A stretch of 64,000 bases of DNA from Streptomyces fungicidicus (GTDB lineage Bacteria > Actinomycetota > Actinomycetes > Streptomycetales > Streptomycetaceae), in the NCBI RefSeq assembly GCF_003665435.1, contig NZ_CP023407.1:1736001-1800000 (forward strand), in the 5' to 3' direction. Positions 49,307 to 59,028 of the stretch are shown piece after piece (position 1 is the stretch's first letter; every line of letters begins with the position of its first letter). The position numbers and the translations under genes are program-made. The notes below the pieces were generated by a model, which was not told where the DNA came from, made no database searches, and worked only from the letters and a program-made list of their open reading frames with translations.

Positions 49307-50239
49307 TCAGTTCCGGTGGCCCCGGCGGGCCAGGGCCACCGCTGCGCCGCCCGCCGCGAGCAGGGCGACCGCGCCGCCCGCGACGTACGGGGTCTTCGAG
49401 GAGCCGCCCGTCTCGGCAAGGTTCGCCTCCTTCGGCTCGGCCTGCTCCGCCCTCGCCCCCTGGGGCCGGACATCGGCGGCTTCGTCAGGAGCGGCCGCAG
49501 GAGCCTCGCACCTGGCCTCGGCCAGGGTCACCGTGCCCTCCACCTCGGCCACGTTGAGCTTCAACGGGTTCACGGACACCGTCAGCCGCAGCGCCGTCGC
49601 GGCCGCCGTCCGCGAGGTGGTCTCGGTCTTCGACAGGTCCAGAGCGACCTCCCCGACGCCCGGCACCTCGACGCGGGTGGGACCGGCGGCGGTCAGCCCG
49701 ACCCGCTTGCCGAGCACCGTCACCGAGGCGGGCAGGGTCGCCGAGGCGTGCGGGGTCTTCCCCGCCTCGCAGACCGCCTTGGACGCGACCGCCTCCAGCT
49801 CGACCACCGACAGCAGCGGCAGACCGGGCACGTGCAGCCGCGCCCCGGCGAGGGTCGTGGACGCCTCGGCCCGGTCGCCTTCCACCGTCGCCGTCGCGTC
49901 GGCGGCCTCCGCCCGCAGCACGCTGAAGGGCCTGCCGCCGTCGACGCCGTCGAGGCCGGCGGTCAGGGCCGTCTTCCGCGCGCTCCCCGGCGCCCGGACC
50001 TCGTTGAGGGAGAGGGCGAGCGGGGCGTGCACGGTCTTGTTGAGCAGGGACACGTCGAGCTCGGTGCGCAGCACGGCGGCGCTCGCGCCGCCGTGTCCCT
50101 CGGTGGCGTGCGCGGAGCCCGCTCCGGCCAGCGCGGCGGGACCCGCGGCGAGGGCGCCGGCCGCGGCGACTGCGGCCCAACGGCGTGCGGGCATGCGGAA
50201 GTCGGTGCTGTTCAAGGTGGTGGAACCCCCAGGAGACAT
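49307..50239 (-). CDS. Secreted LAETG-type (sortase-anchored) surface protein
   Basis: A 310-residue secreted protein. A signal peptide (MPARRWAAVAAAGALAAGPA, cleavage near AHA) is followed by a beta-rich Ala/Val/Thr domain of unknown function. A cell-wall-sorting signal ends the protein: LAETG, a hydrophobic helix and the positive tail RRGHRN. LAxTG motifs are cut by class E sortases in Streptomyces and attached to peptidoglycan. No sortase lies in the window. ATG at 50239 is used; TTG at 50215, with GGGGG upstream, is an equally good start. I recall SCO1860 as the likely counterpart. Confidence 0.85.
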   Translation of the reverse strand: MSPGGSTTLNSTDFRMPARRWAAVAAAGALAAGPAALAGAGSAHATEGHGGASAAVLRTELDVSLLNKTVHAPLALSLNEVRAPGSARKTALTAGLDGVDGGRPFSVLRAEAADATATVEGDRAEASTTLAGARLHVPGLPLLSVVELEAVASKAVCEAGKTPHASATLPASVTVLGKRVGLTAAGPTRVEVPGVGEVALDLSKTETTSRTAAATALRLTVSVNPLKLNVAEVEGTVTLAEARCEAPAAAPDEAADVRPQGARAEQAEPKEANLAETGGSSKTPYVAGGAVALLAAGGAAVALARRGHRN

Positions 50240-50393
50240 GTGTGGGACCCCGAAAGAATGTCCGCGCCGGGAGCGGGCCGTCAGCGTTCCATGCCTTCTT
50301 CACCCCTTCGGGGCGTCTTGGCGCACACATACGATTTCCGGGGCACGGCTGTTCCCCGCCGTCACCCTCGTGCGCACGTACGGCGCACGGTTG

Positions 50394-51485
50394 TCACCCG
50401 ACCACGCGCCCGTTCAGTACCACCCGGCGCGGATCCCTGAGCGTGCGGACGTCCGCGCGCGGGTCGGCCGCGTAGACCACCAGGTCCGCGGGGGCGCCTT
50501 CGTCGAGTCCCGGCCGGCCGAGCCACTCACGGGCCGCCCAGGTGCCGGCCGCGAGCGCCTCGGCCGGCGGGATGCCGGCCTTGGTCAGTTCGACGACCTC
50601 GTCGGCCGCCAGGCCGTGCGGAAGGGTGCCGCCGGCGTCCGTGCCGACGAAGACGGGGATGCCGGCGTCATGGGCCGAGCGCACGGTGTCGTAACGGCGC
50701 TCATGGAGCCGGCGCATATGGGCCGACCAGCGCGGGAACTTGGACTCGCCGCCGTCGGCGAGAGCGGGGAAGGTGGCGATGTTGACGAGGGTGGGGACGA
50801 TCGCGACGCCCCGTTCGGCGAAGAGCGGGATGGTGTCGTCGGTGAGGCCGGTGGCGTGCTCGACGCAGTCGATGCCGGCCTCGACCAGGTCCCGCAGGGA
50901 GTCCTCGGCGAAACAGTGCGCGGTGACGCGGGCGCCCAGCCGGTGCGCCTCGGCGATCGCCGCCTCGACCGCGCCGCGCGGCCAGCAGGCCGACAGATCG
51001 CCCAGGTCGCGGTCGATCCAGTCGCCGACCAGCTTGACCCAGCCGTCGCCGCGCCGGGCCTCCTGGGCGACGTACGCGACGAGGTCGCCGGGCTCGACCT
51101 CCCAGGCGTAGCCGCGGATGTAGCGGCGGGTGCGGGCGATGTGCCGGCCGGCCCTGATGATCTTCGGGAGGTCGTCGCGGTCGTCGACCCAGCGGGTGTC
51201 GGACGGCGAGCCGGCGTCGCGCAGCAGCAGGGCCCCGGCGTCGCGGTCGGTGAGGGCCTGCTTCTCGGCGACGTCCTCGGGGACCGCGCCGTGCCGGTCG
51301 AGGCCCACATGGCAGTGGGCGTCGACCAGCCCGGGCAGCACCCAGCCGTCGACAGTGCGGATGTCGCGGGCGCCGGACGGACGGTCGTAGGAGATCCGGC
51401 CGCCGACCACCCACAGTTCGTCGCGGACCTCGTCCGGGCCGACGAGGATCCGCCCCTTCACGTGCAGCACCGCGCGTTCGCTCAT
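50394..51485 (-). CDS. Amidohydrolase family metal-dependent hydrolase
   Basis: A 363-residue protein with the imidazolonepropionase/dihydroorotase-type barrel. Metal ligands are seen in LVDAHCHVGLD (two His), VTAHCFAED and CVEHATGL (His) and GTDAGGTLPHG (Asp), so the site looks complete. The catalytic chemistry is hydrolysis of a C-N or related bond; the substrate is unknown. ATG at 51485 is preferred; a GTG 9 bases upstream (51494) is also in frame. It follows the amino-acid transporter genes on the same strand with 21 bases between, so it could be cotranscribed and act on the imported substrate. Confidence 0.85.
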   Translation of the reverse strand: MSERAVLHVKGRILVGPDEVRDELWVVGGRISYDRPSGARDIRTVDGWVLPGLVDAHCHVGLDRHGAVPEDVAEKQALTDRDAGALLLRDAGSPSDTRWVDDRDDLPKIIRAGRHIARTRRYIRGYAWEVEPGDLVAYVAQEARRGDGWVKLVGDWIDRDLGDLSACWPRGAVEAAIAEAHRLGARVTAHCFAEDSLRDLVEAGIDCVEHATGLTDDTIPLFAERGVAIVPTLVNIATFPALADGGESKFPRWSAHMRRLHERRYDTVRSAHDAGIPVFVGTDAGGTLPHGLAADEVVELTKAGIPPAEALAAGTWAAREWLGRPGLDEGAPADLVVYAADPRADVRTLRDPRRVVLNGRVVG

Positions 51486-51506
51486 ACCCGGCACACTAGT
51501 CAGGCG

Positions 51507-52298
51507 CTACTCGGATCCGCCCACCTGGTCCGAGGTCTCCTCCTCCACGTCCGCCATGGCCGGGTCGAGGAGGCGGGAGAGGAAGTGGCGGGTGCGTTCG
51601 TGCCGGGGGGCGCCGATGACCTGCTCGGGGGCGCCGTCCTCGACGATCACTCCGCCGTCCATGAACACGACCCGGTCGGCGACCTCGCGGGCGAAGGTCA
51701 TCTCATGGGTGACGACCATCATCGTCATGCCCTCGTCGGCCAGCATCCGCATGACCGCGAGGACGTCGCCGACCAGCTCGGGGTCGAGCGCCGAGGTCGG
51801 CTCGTCGAACAGCATCACCGCGGGGCCCATGGCCAGCGCGCGGGCGATGGCGACGCGCTGCTGCTGACCGCCGGAGAGGGAGGACGGGTAGGCGTCCGCC
51901 TTCTCGGCGAGGCCCACCCGCCGGAGGTTCTCGGCGGCGGCCTTCGCGGCCTCCGCCTTGGTCCTGCGCAGCACCCTGCGCTGCGGCAGCGTGAGGTTCT
52001 CGGTCACGGTGAGGTGCGGGAACAGGTTGAACTGCTGGAAGACCATGCCGATACGGCGGCGCGCGGCATCGATGTCGACGTCCGGGTCGGTGAGTTCCGT
52101 GCCGCCGACGAAGACCTGGCCCCGGGTGGGTTCCTCCAGCAGGTTCACGCACCGCAGCAGGGTCGACTTGCCCGACCCGGACGGGCCGATGACGCAGACG
52201 ACCTCGCCCTGGCCGATCTCCAGGTCGATGCCGCGCAGCACCTCGTTGCTGCCGAAGGACTTGTGCAGTCCGCTGACGCGGATCTCCGGTCGGCTCAT
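51507..52298 (-). CDS. Polar amino-acid ABC transporter ATP-binding protein
   Basis: A 263-residue ABC ATPase of the GlnQ/HisP type. Walker [11 protein letters not shown]-loop [13 protein letters not shown], signature LSGGQQQR, Walker [14 protein letters not shown] and switch His VVTHE are all intact. It energises uptake of a polar amino acid with the permease next to it. ATG at 52298 overlaps the permease stop (ATGA). The gene order (binding protein, permease, ATPase) is the usual one, read on the minus strand. Confidence 0.94.
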   Translation of the reverse strand: MSRPEIRVSGLHKSFGSNEVLRGIDLEIGQGEVVCVIGPSGSGKSTLLRCVNLLEEPTRGQVFVGGTELTDPDVDIDAARRRIGMVFQQFNLFPHLTVTENLTLPQRRVLRRTKAEAAKAAAENLRRVGLAEKADAYPSSLSGGQQQRVAIARALAMGPAVMLFDEPTSALDPELVGDVLAVMRMLADEGMTMMVVTHEMTFAREVADRVVFMDGGVIVEDGAPEQVIGAPRHERTRHFLSRLLDPAMADVEEETSDQVGGSE

Positions 52299-53131
52299 TT
52301 CACGGCCTCCTGGGCCTTGGCCTCCATACGGCGCACGACGAAGCCGAGCGGGACGGTGATGAGGAGGTAGCACAGGCCGGCCACCAGGATCGGCGTGGAG
52401 TTGGCGGTCTGGCTGGCCAGGTCGCGGCCGTACTTGGACAGCTCGCGCTCCTCCAGGGTGACGCCGAGGAACAGCACCAGCGAGGAGTCCTTGAACAGCA
52501 GGACGAGTTCGTTGGTGAGCGGGGGCAGGATGATCCGGAAGGCCTGCGGGATGATGATGGAGACCATGGCCCGGGCGGGCGAGAAGCCCAGGGAACGGGC
52601 CGCCTCCATCTGTCCCTTGGGCACCGCCTGGATGCCGGCCCGGATCGTCTCCGCCATGTAGGCCGCCGCCACCAGTCCGAGGGCGAGGGCGACCTTGCCG
52701 TAGGTGCCGCCGACGATCTCCGTGCCGGGGAAGGCGAGCGGCACCGCGACGCCGATGAAGATGAAGATCAGCAGGGCGGGCAGACCGCGGAAGATCTCGA
52801 TGTAGATGCCCGCCAGCCAGCGGTACGGACCGACGGACGACAGCCGCATCAGCGCGATCAGCATGCCGAGGGCGAGGCCGACGGCGAAGCCGGTGACCGT
52901 GTAGAGCACGGTGTTCTTCAGCGCCAGCGTGATGACGTCGGGGAACATGCGCTCGGCGATGTCGGCCTGCGCGAACTGGTTCTTCAGCCGTCCCCAGTCG
53001 GCCGAGACCGCGAAGGCGATCACGGCCGCGACGAAGACGACGTACTGGGCGCCGCGCGACAGACCGCGCTTCTGGCGCCGCGTCAGGCCCTTCCTCCTGG
53101 GCTGGAGCTGCGGCTTCTCCGTGTCGGTCAT
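52295..53131 (-). CDS. Polar amino-acid ABC transporter permease
   Basis: A 278-residue inner-membrane protein of the HisM/GlnP type with a cytosolic basic N-terminus and about five helices. The EAA loop reads [23 protein letters not shown], which docks to the ATPase. Only one permease is present, so it probably functions as a homodimer. ATG at 53131. It is 4 bases after the binding-protein stop codon. Confidence 0.94.
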   Translation of the reverse strand: MTDTEKPQLQPRRKGLTRRQKRGLSRGAQYVVFVAAVIAFAVSADWGRLKNQFAQADIAERMFPDVITLALKNTVLYTVTGFAVGLALGMLIALMRLSSVGPYRWLAGIYIEIFRGLPALLIFIFIGVAVPLAFPGTEIVGGTYGKVALALGLVAAAYMAETIRAGIQAVPKGQMEAARSLGFSPARAMVSIIIPQAFRIILPPLTNELVLLFKDSSLVLFLGVTLEERELSKYGRDLASQTANSTPILVAGLCYLLITVPLGFVVRRMEAKAQEAVK

Positions 53132-53135
53132 CGGA

Positions 53136-53987
53136 TCAGGACGCGGCCGGGGAGGCGGCGGACTCGTCGTAGGGGCCGATCCACTTCTCGTACAGCTTCT
53201 TGTACGTGCCGTCGGCCTCGGCGTCCGCGAGGGCCTTGTCGATGGCCTCGCGCAGCGCCGTGTTGCCCTTCTTCACCGTGAAGCCGTACTCCTCGCCGGT
53301 GTCGATCTGCTCGGCGACCCGGAAGGCGTCCGCGTTGGCCTTGTCCTTCAGCCAGCCCTGGACGACCGGGTAGTCGATGACGACGGCCTTGACCTGGCCG
53401 GTGCGCAGGCCGTTGAGGACGGCGTCGGAGGACTCGAAGGAGACCGGGTCGAAGCCCTGTCCCTTGGCGTAGTCCTCGCCGGTGGTCTGGGCCTGCGCGC
53501 CGAGCTTCACGTTCTTCGCCTTCACGTCGGCGAGGGAGCCGACGCCGCTGCCCTTGTCCACGAGGACGGCCTGGGTGGCGTTGAAGTACGGGTCGGAGAA
53601 GTCGACGTTCTTCTTCCGCTCGTCGGTGATGGTCATGCCTGCCGCGGCCAGGTCGCACTCGCCGGAGTTGAGGAAGGCGCCGGTCTTGAAGTTCTCGAAC
53701 GGCGTGTCGAGGATCTGCTGCTTCACTCCGAGGTCGTCGGCGACCAGGTCGATCAGCGCGACGTCGAAGCCCTGCACCTTGCCGTCGATCTCCGACTGGA
53801 ACGGCGGGTACGGGAGGTGGGTGCAGGTGGTGAGCTGCCCCGCCTTGACGAGCTCGACACCGCCGGCGGCGGTCTTGGAGCCACTGCCTCCGTCGTCGGT
53901 GGAGGTGCAGGCGGCCAGAAGGACCAGCCCGGCCGTCGCGGTGGTGGCGGCCAGGACACGGGTCCGGCGGCCGGGGAGCGTCTTCAA
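53136..53987 (-). CDS. Amino-acid-binding lipoprotein of the ABC transporter
   Basis: A 283-residue solute-binding protein of family 3. A lipoprotein signal ends in the lipobox LLAAC with C27 as the lipid-modified cysteine, followed by a flexible Ser/Gly linker. The binding domain has LTTCTHLPYPPFQSEIDGKVQGFDVAL and GSGVGSLADVKAKNVKLGAQ. The start is TTG at 53987, with AGGAGG 5 bases upstream. It heads the transporter operon behind a strong promoter. The specific ligand is unknown, though glutamate, glutamine or a basic amino acid is typical. Confidence 0.93.
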   Translation of the reverse strand: MKTLPGRRTRVLAATTATAGLVLLAACTSTDDGGSGSKTAAGGVELVKAGQLTTCTHLPYPPFQSEIDGKVQGFDVALIDLVADDLGVKQQILDTPFENFKTGAFLNSGECDLAAAGMTITDERKKNVDFSDPYFNATQAVLVDKGSGVGSLADVKAKNVKLGAQAQTTGEDYAKGQGFDPVSFESSDAVLNGLRTGQVKAVVIDYPVVQGWLKDKANADAFRVAEQIDTGEEYGFTVKKGNTALREAIDKALADAEADGTYKKLYEKWIGPYDESAASPAAS

Positions 53988-54019
53988 GGGAGCCTCCTGT
54001 CAGGGAACTGTGGGTTCTG

Positions 54020-54050
54020 ATTATAAGGAGAGGTTTGAGCACCTCAAACC
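54020..54050 (-). promoter_or_regulatory. Promoter with palindromic operator for the amino-acid transporter
   Basis: TATAAT (54025-54020) and TTGAGG (54047-54042), separated by 16 bases, form a near-consensus promoter, rare in this genome. A perfect palindrome GGTTTGAG-CAC-CTCAAACC (54032-54050) covers the -35 and half of the spacer, an ideal position for a repressor. Confidence 0.7.
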
Positions 54051-54168
54051 AAAACCTTGGTCACGGGGCCTCCGGACCTGAGAACCCTCCGGTCGAGCGG
54101 CGCCCGGAGGGACGGATACCCTCGACTGCGTCGTCCCCACGCAGCCGCGAAGCGAAGAGAGCACCGCC

Positions 54169-55269
54169 GTGACCCACCTCCTCCTCGATCTGCCCCCGCT
54201 GGGCGCCGCGCACTTCGCCTCGATCGAGGACCGGGTGGCACGGCTGCTGAGCACCGGCCAGGACGTCGTGATCATGCAGGGTGAGGCGCTGCTGCCGCTG
54301 GAGGGCGCGATCCGCGCGACCGCCGGGCCCGGCACGACCGCGCTGAACGTCATCACGGGCCCCTACGGGCAGACGTTCGGCGACTGGCTGCGCGACTGCG
54401 GCGCCACCGTGATCGACCTGACGGTGCCGTTCCACACGGCGGTGACGGCCGAGCAGGTCCGGGCCGCCTTCGTGGAGCACCCGGAGATCGACTTCGTGTC
54501 CCTGGTGCACGCGGAGGCGGCCACCGGGAACACCAACCCGGTCGCCGAGATCGGCGAGGTGGTCCGCGCGCACGGGGCGCTGTTCTACCTGGACGCGGTG
54601 GCGTCGATCGGGGCGGAGCCGGTGCTGCCGGACGCGTGGGGCGTGGACCTGTGCGTGATCGGGGCGCAGAAGGCGATGGGCGGCCCGGCCGGCGTGTCCG
54701 CGGTGTCGGTGAGCGCGCGCGCGTGGGCGCGGATGGCGGCGAACCCCCGGGCGCCGCGCCGGTCGTACCTGTCGCTCCTCGACTGGAAGGAGCGCTGGAT
54801 CGACGGCGGGCGCAAGGCGCTGCTGCACGCCCCGGCGCAGCTGGAGATGCTGGCGCTGGAAGCGTGCGTGGAGCGGATCGAGGCGGCGGGGCTCGACGCG
54901 GTGATGGCGCGGCACGCGTCGGCCGCGGCGGCGACGCGTGCGGGCGCGGCCGCCATGGGCGGGGGTCTGGAGCCGTACGTGCGGGACGCGGGTGAGGCGG
55001 CCCCGGTCGCGACGACGCTGCGGGCGCCGGCCGGCACGGTGGCCTCGGAGCTGGTGGCCCGCGCCCTGGCCGTCGACCCCGCGCTTCCGCTGGCCGCGGG
55101 CGGGGGCGCCCTCGCCAAGGAGATGATCCGGGTCAACCACTACGGGCCCCAGGCGACGGCGGGTGCGGTGCGGGCGTGCCTGACGGCGCTGGGCACCGCT
55201 CTGACGGACGCGGGCGTGACCGTGAACACACAGGCCGCCCTGAAGGCGGCCGAGGAGGCCTGGCACTGA
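54169..55269 (+). CDS. Class V PLP-dependent aminotransferase
   Basis: A 366-residue protein of the serine:pyruvate/alanine:glyoxylate aminotransferase group. The PLP lysine lies in VIGAQKAMGGPAG, and ALNVITGPYGQTFGDWLRD, SLVHAEAATGNTNPV (the substrate/PLP phosphate region) and LFYLDAVASIG match family blocks. GTG at 54169 is chosen as the first codon that gives the conserved N-terminus. It is divergent from the amino-acid transporter, across 181 bases with the operator described at 54020-54050. The substrate is not known, and a role with the transporter is possible. Confidence 0.86.
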   Translation: MTHLLLDLPPLGAAHFASIEDRVARLLSTGQDVVIMQGEALLPLEGAIRATAGPGTTALNVITGPYGQTFGDWLRDCGATVIDLTVPFHTAVTAEQVRAAFVEHPEIDFVSLVHAEAATGNTNPVAEIGEVVRAHGALFYLDAVASIGAEPVLPDAWGVDLCVIGAQKAMGGPAGVSAVSVSARAWARMAANPRAPRRSYLSLLDWKERWIDGGRKALLHAPAQLEMLALEACVERIEAAGLDAVMARHASAAAATRAGAAAMGGGLEPYVRDAGEAAPVATTLRAPAGTVASELVARALAVDPALPLAAGGGALAKEMIRVNHYGPQATAGAVRACLTALGTALTDAGVTVNTQAALKAAEEAWH

Positions 55270-55337
55270 CCGCCGGCCGGGGTCCGCGGTCCACCGCGCC
55301 CGGCACCACGCTCCTCCTCGCAGGCAGCGGGTTCGTT

Positions 55338-55374
55338 CGACGCCCGCCGGGGCTCCGTCCCCCGGCGGGCGTCG
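55338..55374 (+). terminator. Terminator after the aminotransferase gene
   Basis: A perfect 15-bp stem (55338-55352 and 55360-55374) closes the unit that precedes the ectoine genes. Confidence 0.85.
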
Positions 55375-55775
55375 TGCTGTCCGCCCCCGCGCGGGGATGG
55401 GCGGCGGGACGGATTCACAGTGCGTGAATTCATGGGGCACATAGAGTTTCCGGAATCATTCGCACGCATTACCCTGCGAATATTCTCCCGCTTATTTCGA
55501 TATTATCCGGCGAGCGGCTTCCCAGATTCTTCTGCCCGGTTTTCCGGACCCTAAACGCCACGGTTTCGCAAGCGTTTCAGGCACCGTCACCGGAGTTACA
55601 TACTTGTGACCGGCTTCACACACTGACCGTTTCGCACCGTTTTATGCCGGGACAAATGGTACACCTCGTCGGCTCCTCGCGCAGCGCGCCCGCTCGCGCG
55701 ATAACACAGAACAAGCCAGCGCGTAACCCCGCCACAAGATGCATTTTCGAATTTACCTCGGTAAGTTCAATTGCC
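55375..55775 (+). promoter_or_regulatory. AT-rich regulatory region upstream of ectABCD
   Basis: About 400 bases without any supported gene and visibly richer in A+T than the rest of the window. It holds an inverted repeat ATTCGCA-N10-TGCGAAT (55458-55481) and TTACC-TC-GGTAA (55753-55764) only 11 bases before the ectA ATG. TAAGTT at 55762-55767 could be the -10 of a leaderless ectA mRNA, since ectA has no Shine-Dalgarno. Osmotic and temperature induction of ectoine genes is known in Streptomyces; the specific sites here are inferred. Confidence 0.6.
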
Positions 55776-56282
55776 ATGACTGCCGCACAAGCAGACCTGC
55801 AAATCGACCGCCCCACCGTGGCGGACGGAGCCGTGCTGTGGCGGATAGCCAAAGACTCGAAGGTCCTCGACCTGAACTCGTCGTACAGCTATCTGCTGTG
55901 GTGCCGTGACTTCGCCGCCACCTCGGCCGTCGCTCGCGACGAGAGCGGCGAGCCGATCGGCTTCGTCAGCGGATACCTCCGGCCGGACAGCCCGCGCACC
56001 CTGCTCGTGTGGCAGGTCGCGGTCGACGCGTCGTACCGCGGACGCGGCATCGCCGCCGCCCTGCTCGACGGACTGGCCGCCCGGACCGCCGCGGAGCACG
56101 GCGTGGACACCGTGGAGACCACCATCACACCGGACAACACCGCGTCCGAGCGACTGTTCACCGCGTTCGCCGAGCGTCACGGCGCCCTGCTGGAGCGCGA
56201 GGTGCTGTTCGACGCGGGCCACTTCCCCGACGGACCGCACGACCCCGAGGTGCTGTACCGCATCGGCCCGCTCGTGCGCTGA
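55776..56282 (+). CDS. ectA: L-2,4-diaminobutyrate N-acetyltransferase EctA
   Basis: A 168-residue GNAT-family enzyme that acetylates the gamma-amino group of L-2,4-diaminobutyrate, the second step of ectoine synthesis. The acetyl-CoA site is [41 protein letters not shown] is the EctA substrate-binding segment. The frame is open upstream to 55644, but the ATG at 55776 gives the family's usual N-terminus. First gene of the ectABCD run. Confidence 0.96.
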   Translation: MTAAQADLQIDRPTVADGAVLWRIAKDSKVLDLNSSYSYLLWCRDFAATSAVARDESGEPIGFVSGYLRPDSPRTLLVWQVAVDASYRGRGIAAALLDGLAARTAAEHGVDTVETTITPDNTASERLFTAFAERHGALLEREVLFDAGHFPDGPHDPEVLYRIGPLVR

Positions 56283-56350
56283 GCGCGCGGCCCGGCCCCC
56301 TGATCTTCCGACTCCCTCTGACCTCCCACGCCACCGAGGAGCGATTCGTC

Positions 56351-57622
56351 GTGACCATCACCCAGCCCGACCTCAGCGTATTCGAAACCGTCGAGTCCGA
56401 GGTGCGCAGCTACTGCCGCGGCTGGCCCACCGTCTTCGACCGTGCGCACGGCAGCCGCATGTACGACGAGGACGGCCACGAGTACCTCGACTTCTTCGCC
56501 GGAGCCGGCTCGCTCAACTACGGGCACAACAACCCCGTGCTGAAACGGGCGCTGATCGACTACCTGGAGCGGGACGGCGTCACCCACGGCCTCGACATGT
56601 CGACGACCGCCAAGCGCGCCTTCCTGGAGTCCTTCCAGAACTGGATCCTGCGCCCGCGCGACCTGCCGTACAAGGTCATGTTCCCGGGCCCGACCGGCAC
56701 CAACGCCGTGGAGGCCGCGCTGAAGCTGGCGCGGAAGGTGAAGGGGCGCGAGGCGATCGTGTCGTTCACCAACGCCTTCCACGGCATGTCGCTGGGCTCG
56801 CTCGCCGTGACCGGCAACGCCTTCAAGCGGGCCGGCGCCGGCATCCCGCTGGTGCACGGCACGCCGATGCCCTTCGACAACTACTTCGACGGCCAGGTCC
56901 CGGACTTCCTGTGGTTCGAGCGGCTCCTCGAGGACCAGGGCTCCGGCCTCAACAAGCCCGCCGCCGTGATCGTCGAGACGGTGCAGGGCGAGGGCGGCAT
57001 CAACGTGGCCCGGCCCGAGTGGCTGCGCGCCCTGTCCGAGCTGTGCGCACGCCAGGACATGCTGCTGATCGTCGACGACATCCAGATGGGCTGCGGGCGC
57101 ACCGGCGCGTTCTTCTCCTTCGAGGAGTCCGGCATCACGCCCGACATCGTCACCGTCTCCAAGTCGATCAGCGGCTACGGGCTGCCGATGGCCCTGACCC
57201 TGTTCAAGCCCGAGCTGGACGTCTGGGAGCCGGGCGAGCACAACGGCACCTTCCGCGGCAACAACCCCGCCTTCGTGACGGCCACCGCCGCCCTGGAGGC
57301 GTACTGGGCAGACGGGTCCGCGATGGAGAAGCAGACCCGCTCGCGCGGCGAGCAGATCGAGCAGGCGCTGATCGCCATCACCGAGGAGAACCTCGCCGAC
57401 GTCCGGGAGTACCGCGGCCGCGGCCTGGTGTGGGGCATGGAGTTCCACGACAAGGACCGCGCGGGCCGGATCGCCCGGCGCGCCTTCGAACTCGGGCTGC
57501 TCATCGAGACGTCCGGGCCCGAGAGCGAGGTCGTCAAGCTGCTGCCGGCACTGACCATCACCCCGGACGAGCTGGACGAGGGTCTCACCACCCTGGCCCG
57601 CGCCGTCCGGGAAACCGCCTGA
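56351..57622 (+). CDS. ectB: Diaminobutyrate-2-oxoglutarate transaminase EctB
   Basis: A 423-residue class III aminotransferase that makes L-2,4-diaminobutyrate from aspartate-semialdehyde using glutamate as amino donor. The PLP lysine is in [16 protein letters not shown], and [15 protein letters not shown] and [19 protein letters not shown] are EctB hallmarks. GAGGAG 9 bases before the GTG at 56351 sets the start, 68 bases after ectA. Confidence 0.97.
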   Translation: MTITQPDLSVFETVESEVRSYCRGWPTVFDRAHGSRMYDEDGHEYLDFFAGAGSLNYGHNNPVLKRALIDYLERDGVTHGLDMSTTAKRAFLESFQNWILRPRDLPYKVMFPGPTGTNAVEAALKLARKVKGREAIVSFTNAFHGMSLGSLAVTGNAFKRAGAGIPLVHGTPMPFDNYFDGQVPDFLWFERLLEDQGSGLNKPAAVIVETVQGEGGINVARPEWLRALSELCARQDMLLIVDDIQMGCGRTGAFFSFEESGITPDIVTVSKSISGYGLPMALTLFKPELDVWEPGEHNGTFRGNNPAFVTATAALEAYWADGSAMEKQTRSRGEQIEQALIAITEENLADVREYRGRGLVWGMEFHDKDRAGRIARRAFELGLLIETSGPESEVVKLLPALTITPDELDEGLTTLARAVRETA

Positions 57623-57657
57623 CACACACACCCGAGCCGAGGAGGCATCGCAACACC

Positions 57658-58056
57658 GTGATCGTCCGTTCGTTCAAGGAGATCGAAGGCACCGACCGGC
57701 ACGTGAAATCCGCGTCCGGCACCTGGGAGAGCAAGCGCATCGTCCTCGCCAAGGAGAAGGTCGGCTTCTCCGTCCACGAGACGATCCTGTACGCGGGTAC
57801 GGAGACGGACATGTGGTACGCGAACCACATCGAGGCCGTCGTCTGCACCAAGGGCGACGCCGAGTTGACCGACCGCGAGACCGGGAAGACGTACCACATC
57901 ACGCCCGGCACCATGTACCTCCTGGACGGCCACGAGCGGCACACGCTCAAGGTCAAGGAGGACTTCCACTGCATCTGTGTCTTCAACCCGCCCGTGACCG
58001 GACGGGAGGACCACGACGAGAACGGCGTCTACCCGCTGCTCACCGAGGAGGTGTGA
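57658..58056 (+). CDS. ectC: Ectoine synthase EctC
   Basis: A 132-residue cupin that closes gamma-N-acetyl-diaminobutyrate to ectoine. Typical segments are [34 protein letters not shown] and [22 protein letters not shown] at 57658 follows GAGGAGG with a rather long 12-base spacer. It lies 35 bases after ectB. Confidence 0.97.
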   Translation: MIVRSFKEIEGTDRHVKSASGTWESKRIVLAKEKVGFSVHETILYAGTETDMWYANHIEAVVCTKGDAELTDRETGKTYHITPGTMYLLDGHERHTLKVKEDFHCICVFNPPVTGREDHDENGVYPLLTEEV

Positions 58057-58062
58057 GTCAAC

Positions 58063-58959
58063 GTGACCACGACCACGCACGTCACCGACCTCTATCCGAC
58101 CCGCGGTGCCACCGAGGTGGCAACCCCCCGGCAGGACCCGGTCGTCTGGGGATCCCCGGACACTCCCGGCCCCGTGACCGCGAGTGATCTGCAGTCCCTG
58201 GAGCGCGACGGCTTCCTCGCCGTCGACCAGCTCATCGGACCGGACGAGGTGGCCGAATACCGGCGCGAGCTGGAGCGGCTCACCTCCGACCCGGCGATCC
58301 GCGCGGACGAGCGCTCGATCGTCGAGCCGCAGTCCAAGGAGATCCGGTCGGTCTTCGAGGTCCACAGGATCAGCGAGGTGTTCGCGAGGCTGGTGCGCGA
58401 CGAGCGGGTCGTGGGACGCGCCCGGCAGATCCTCGGCTCGGACGTGTACGTCCACCAGTCGCGGATCAACGTCAAGCCCGGTTTCGGCGCGAGCGGCTTC
58501 TACTGGCACTCGGACTTCGAGACCTGGCACGCCGAGGACGGCCTGCCGAACATGCGCACGATCTCGGTCTCGATCGCGCTCACCGAGAACTTCGACACCA
58601 ACGGCGGTCTCATGATCATGCCGGGGTCGCACAAGACGTTCCTCGGGTGCGCGGGGGCCACGCCGAAGGACAACTACAAGAAGTCCCTGCAGATGCAGGA
58701 CGCGGGGACACCGTCCGACGAGGCGCTGACGAAGATGGCGTCGGAGTACGGCATCAGGCTGTTCACCGGCAAGGCCGGCTCGGCGACCTGGTTCGACTGC
58801 AACGCCATGCACGGCTCCGGCGACAACATCACGCCGTTCCCGCGCAGCAACGTGTTCATCGTGTTCAACAGCGTGGAGAACACGGCGGTCGAACCGTTCG
58901 CGGCGCCGATCCGGCGCCCCGACTTCATCGGGGCGCGGGACTTCACTCCGGTGAAGTAG
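58063..58959 (+). CDS. ectD: Ectoine hydroxylase EctD
   Basis: A 298-residue iron(II)/2-oxoglutarate-dependent dioxygenase that converts ectoine to 5-hydroxyectoine. The facial triad is H149-x-D151 and H250 (YWHSDFETWH; CNAMHGSGDN), and GFYWHSDFETWHAEDGLPNM and SVSIALTENFDTNGGLMIMPGSHK are the EctD signatures. Length is normal. GTG at 58063 follows the ectC stop by a few bases, with GAGGAG in the 3' end of ectC. Both ectoine and hydroxyectoine production can be expected. Confidence 0.97.
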   Translation: MTTTTHVTDLYPTRGATEVATPRQDPVVWGSPDTPGPVTASDLQSLERDGFLAVDQLIGPDEVAEYRRELERLTSDPAIRADERSIVEPQSKEIRSVFEVHRISEVFARLVRDERVVGRARQILGSDVYVHQSRINVKPGFGASGFYWHSDFETWHAEDGLPNMRTISVSIALTENFDTNGGLMIMPGSHKTFLGCAGATPKDNYKKSLQMQDAGTPSDEALTKMASEYGIRLFTGKAGSATWFDCNAMHGSGDNITPFPRSNVFIVFNSVENTAVEPFAAPIRRPDFIGARDFTPVK

Positions 58960-58974
58960 GCACATCACAGGACT

Positions 58975-59018
58975 GCGGGCCGGGCCTCCTCGTGTGGGAC
59001 AGGGAGGCACCGGCCCGC
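58975..59018. terminator. Bidirectional terminator after ectD
   Basis: A 15-bp stem with one bulged A (58975-58989 and 59003-59018) between convergent ectD and the aminotransferase-like gene. Confidence 0.8.
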
Positions 59019-59028
59019 TGCCGTGCGT

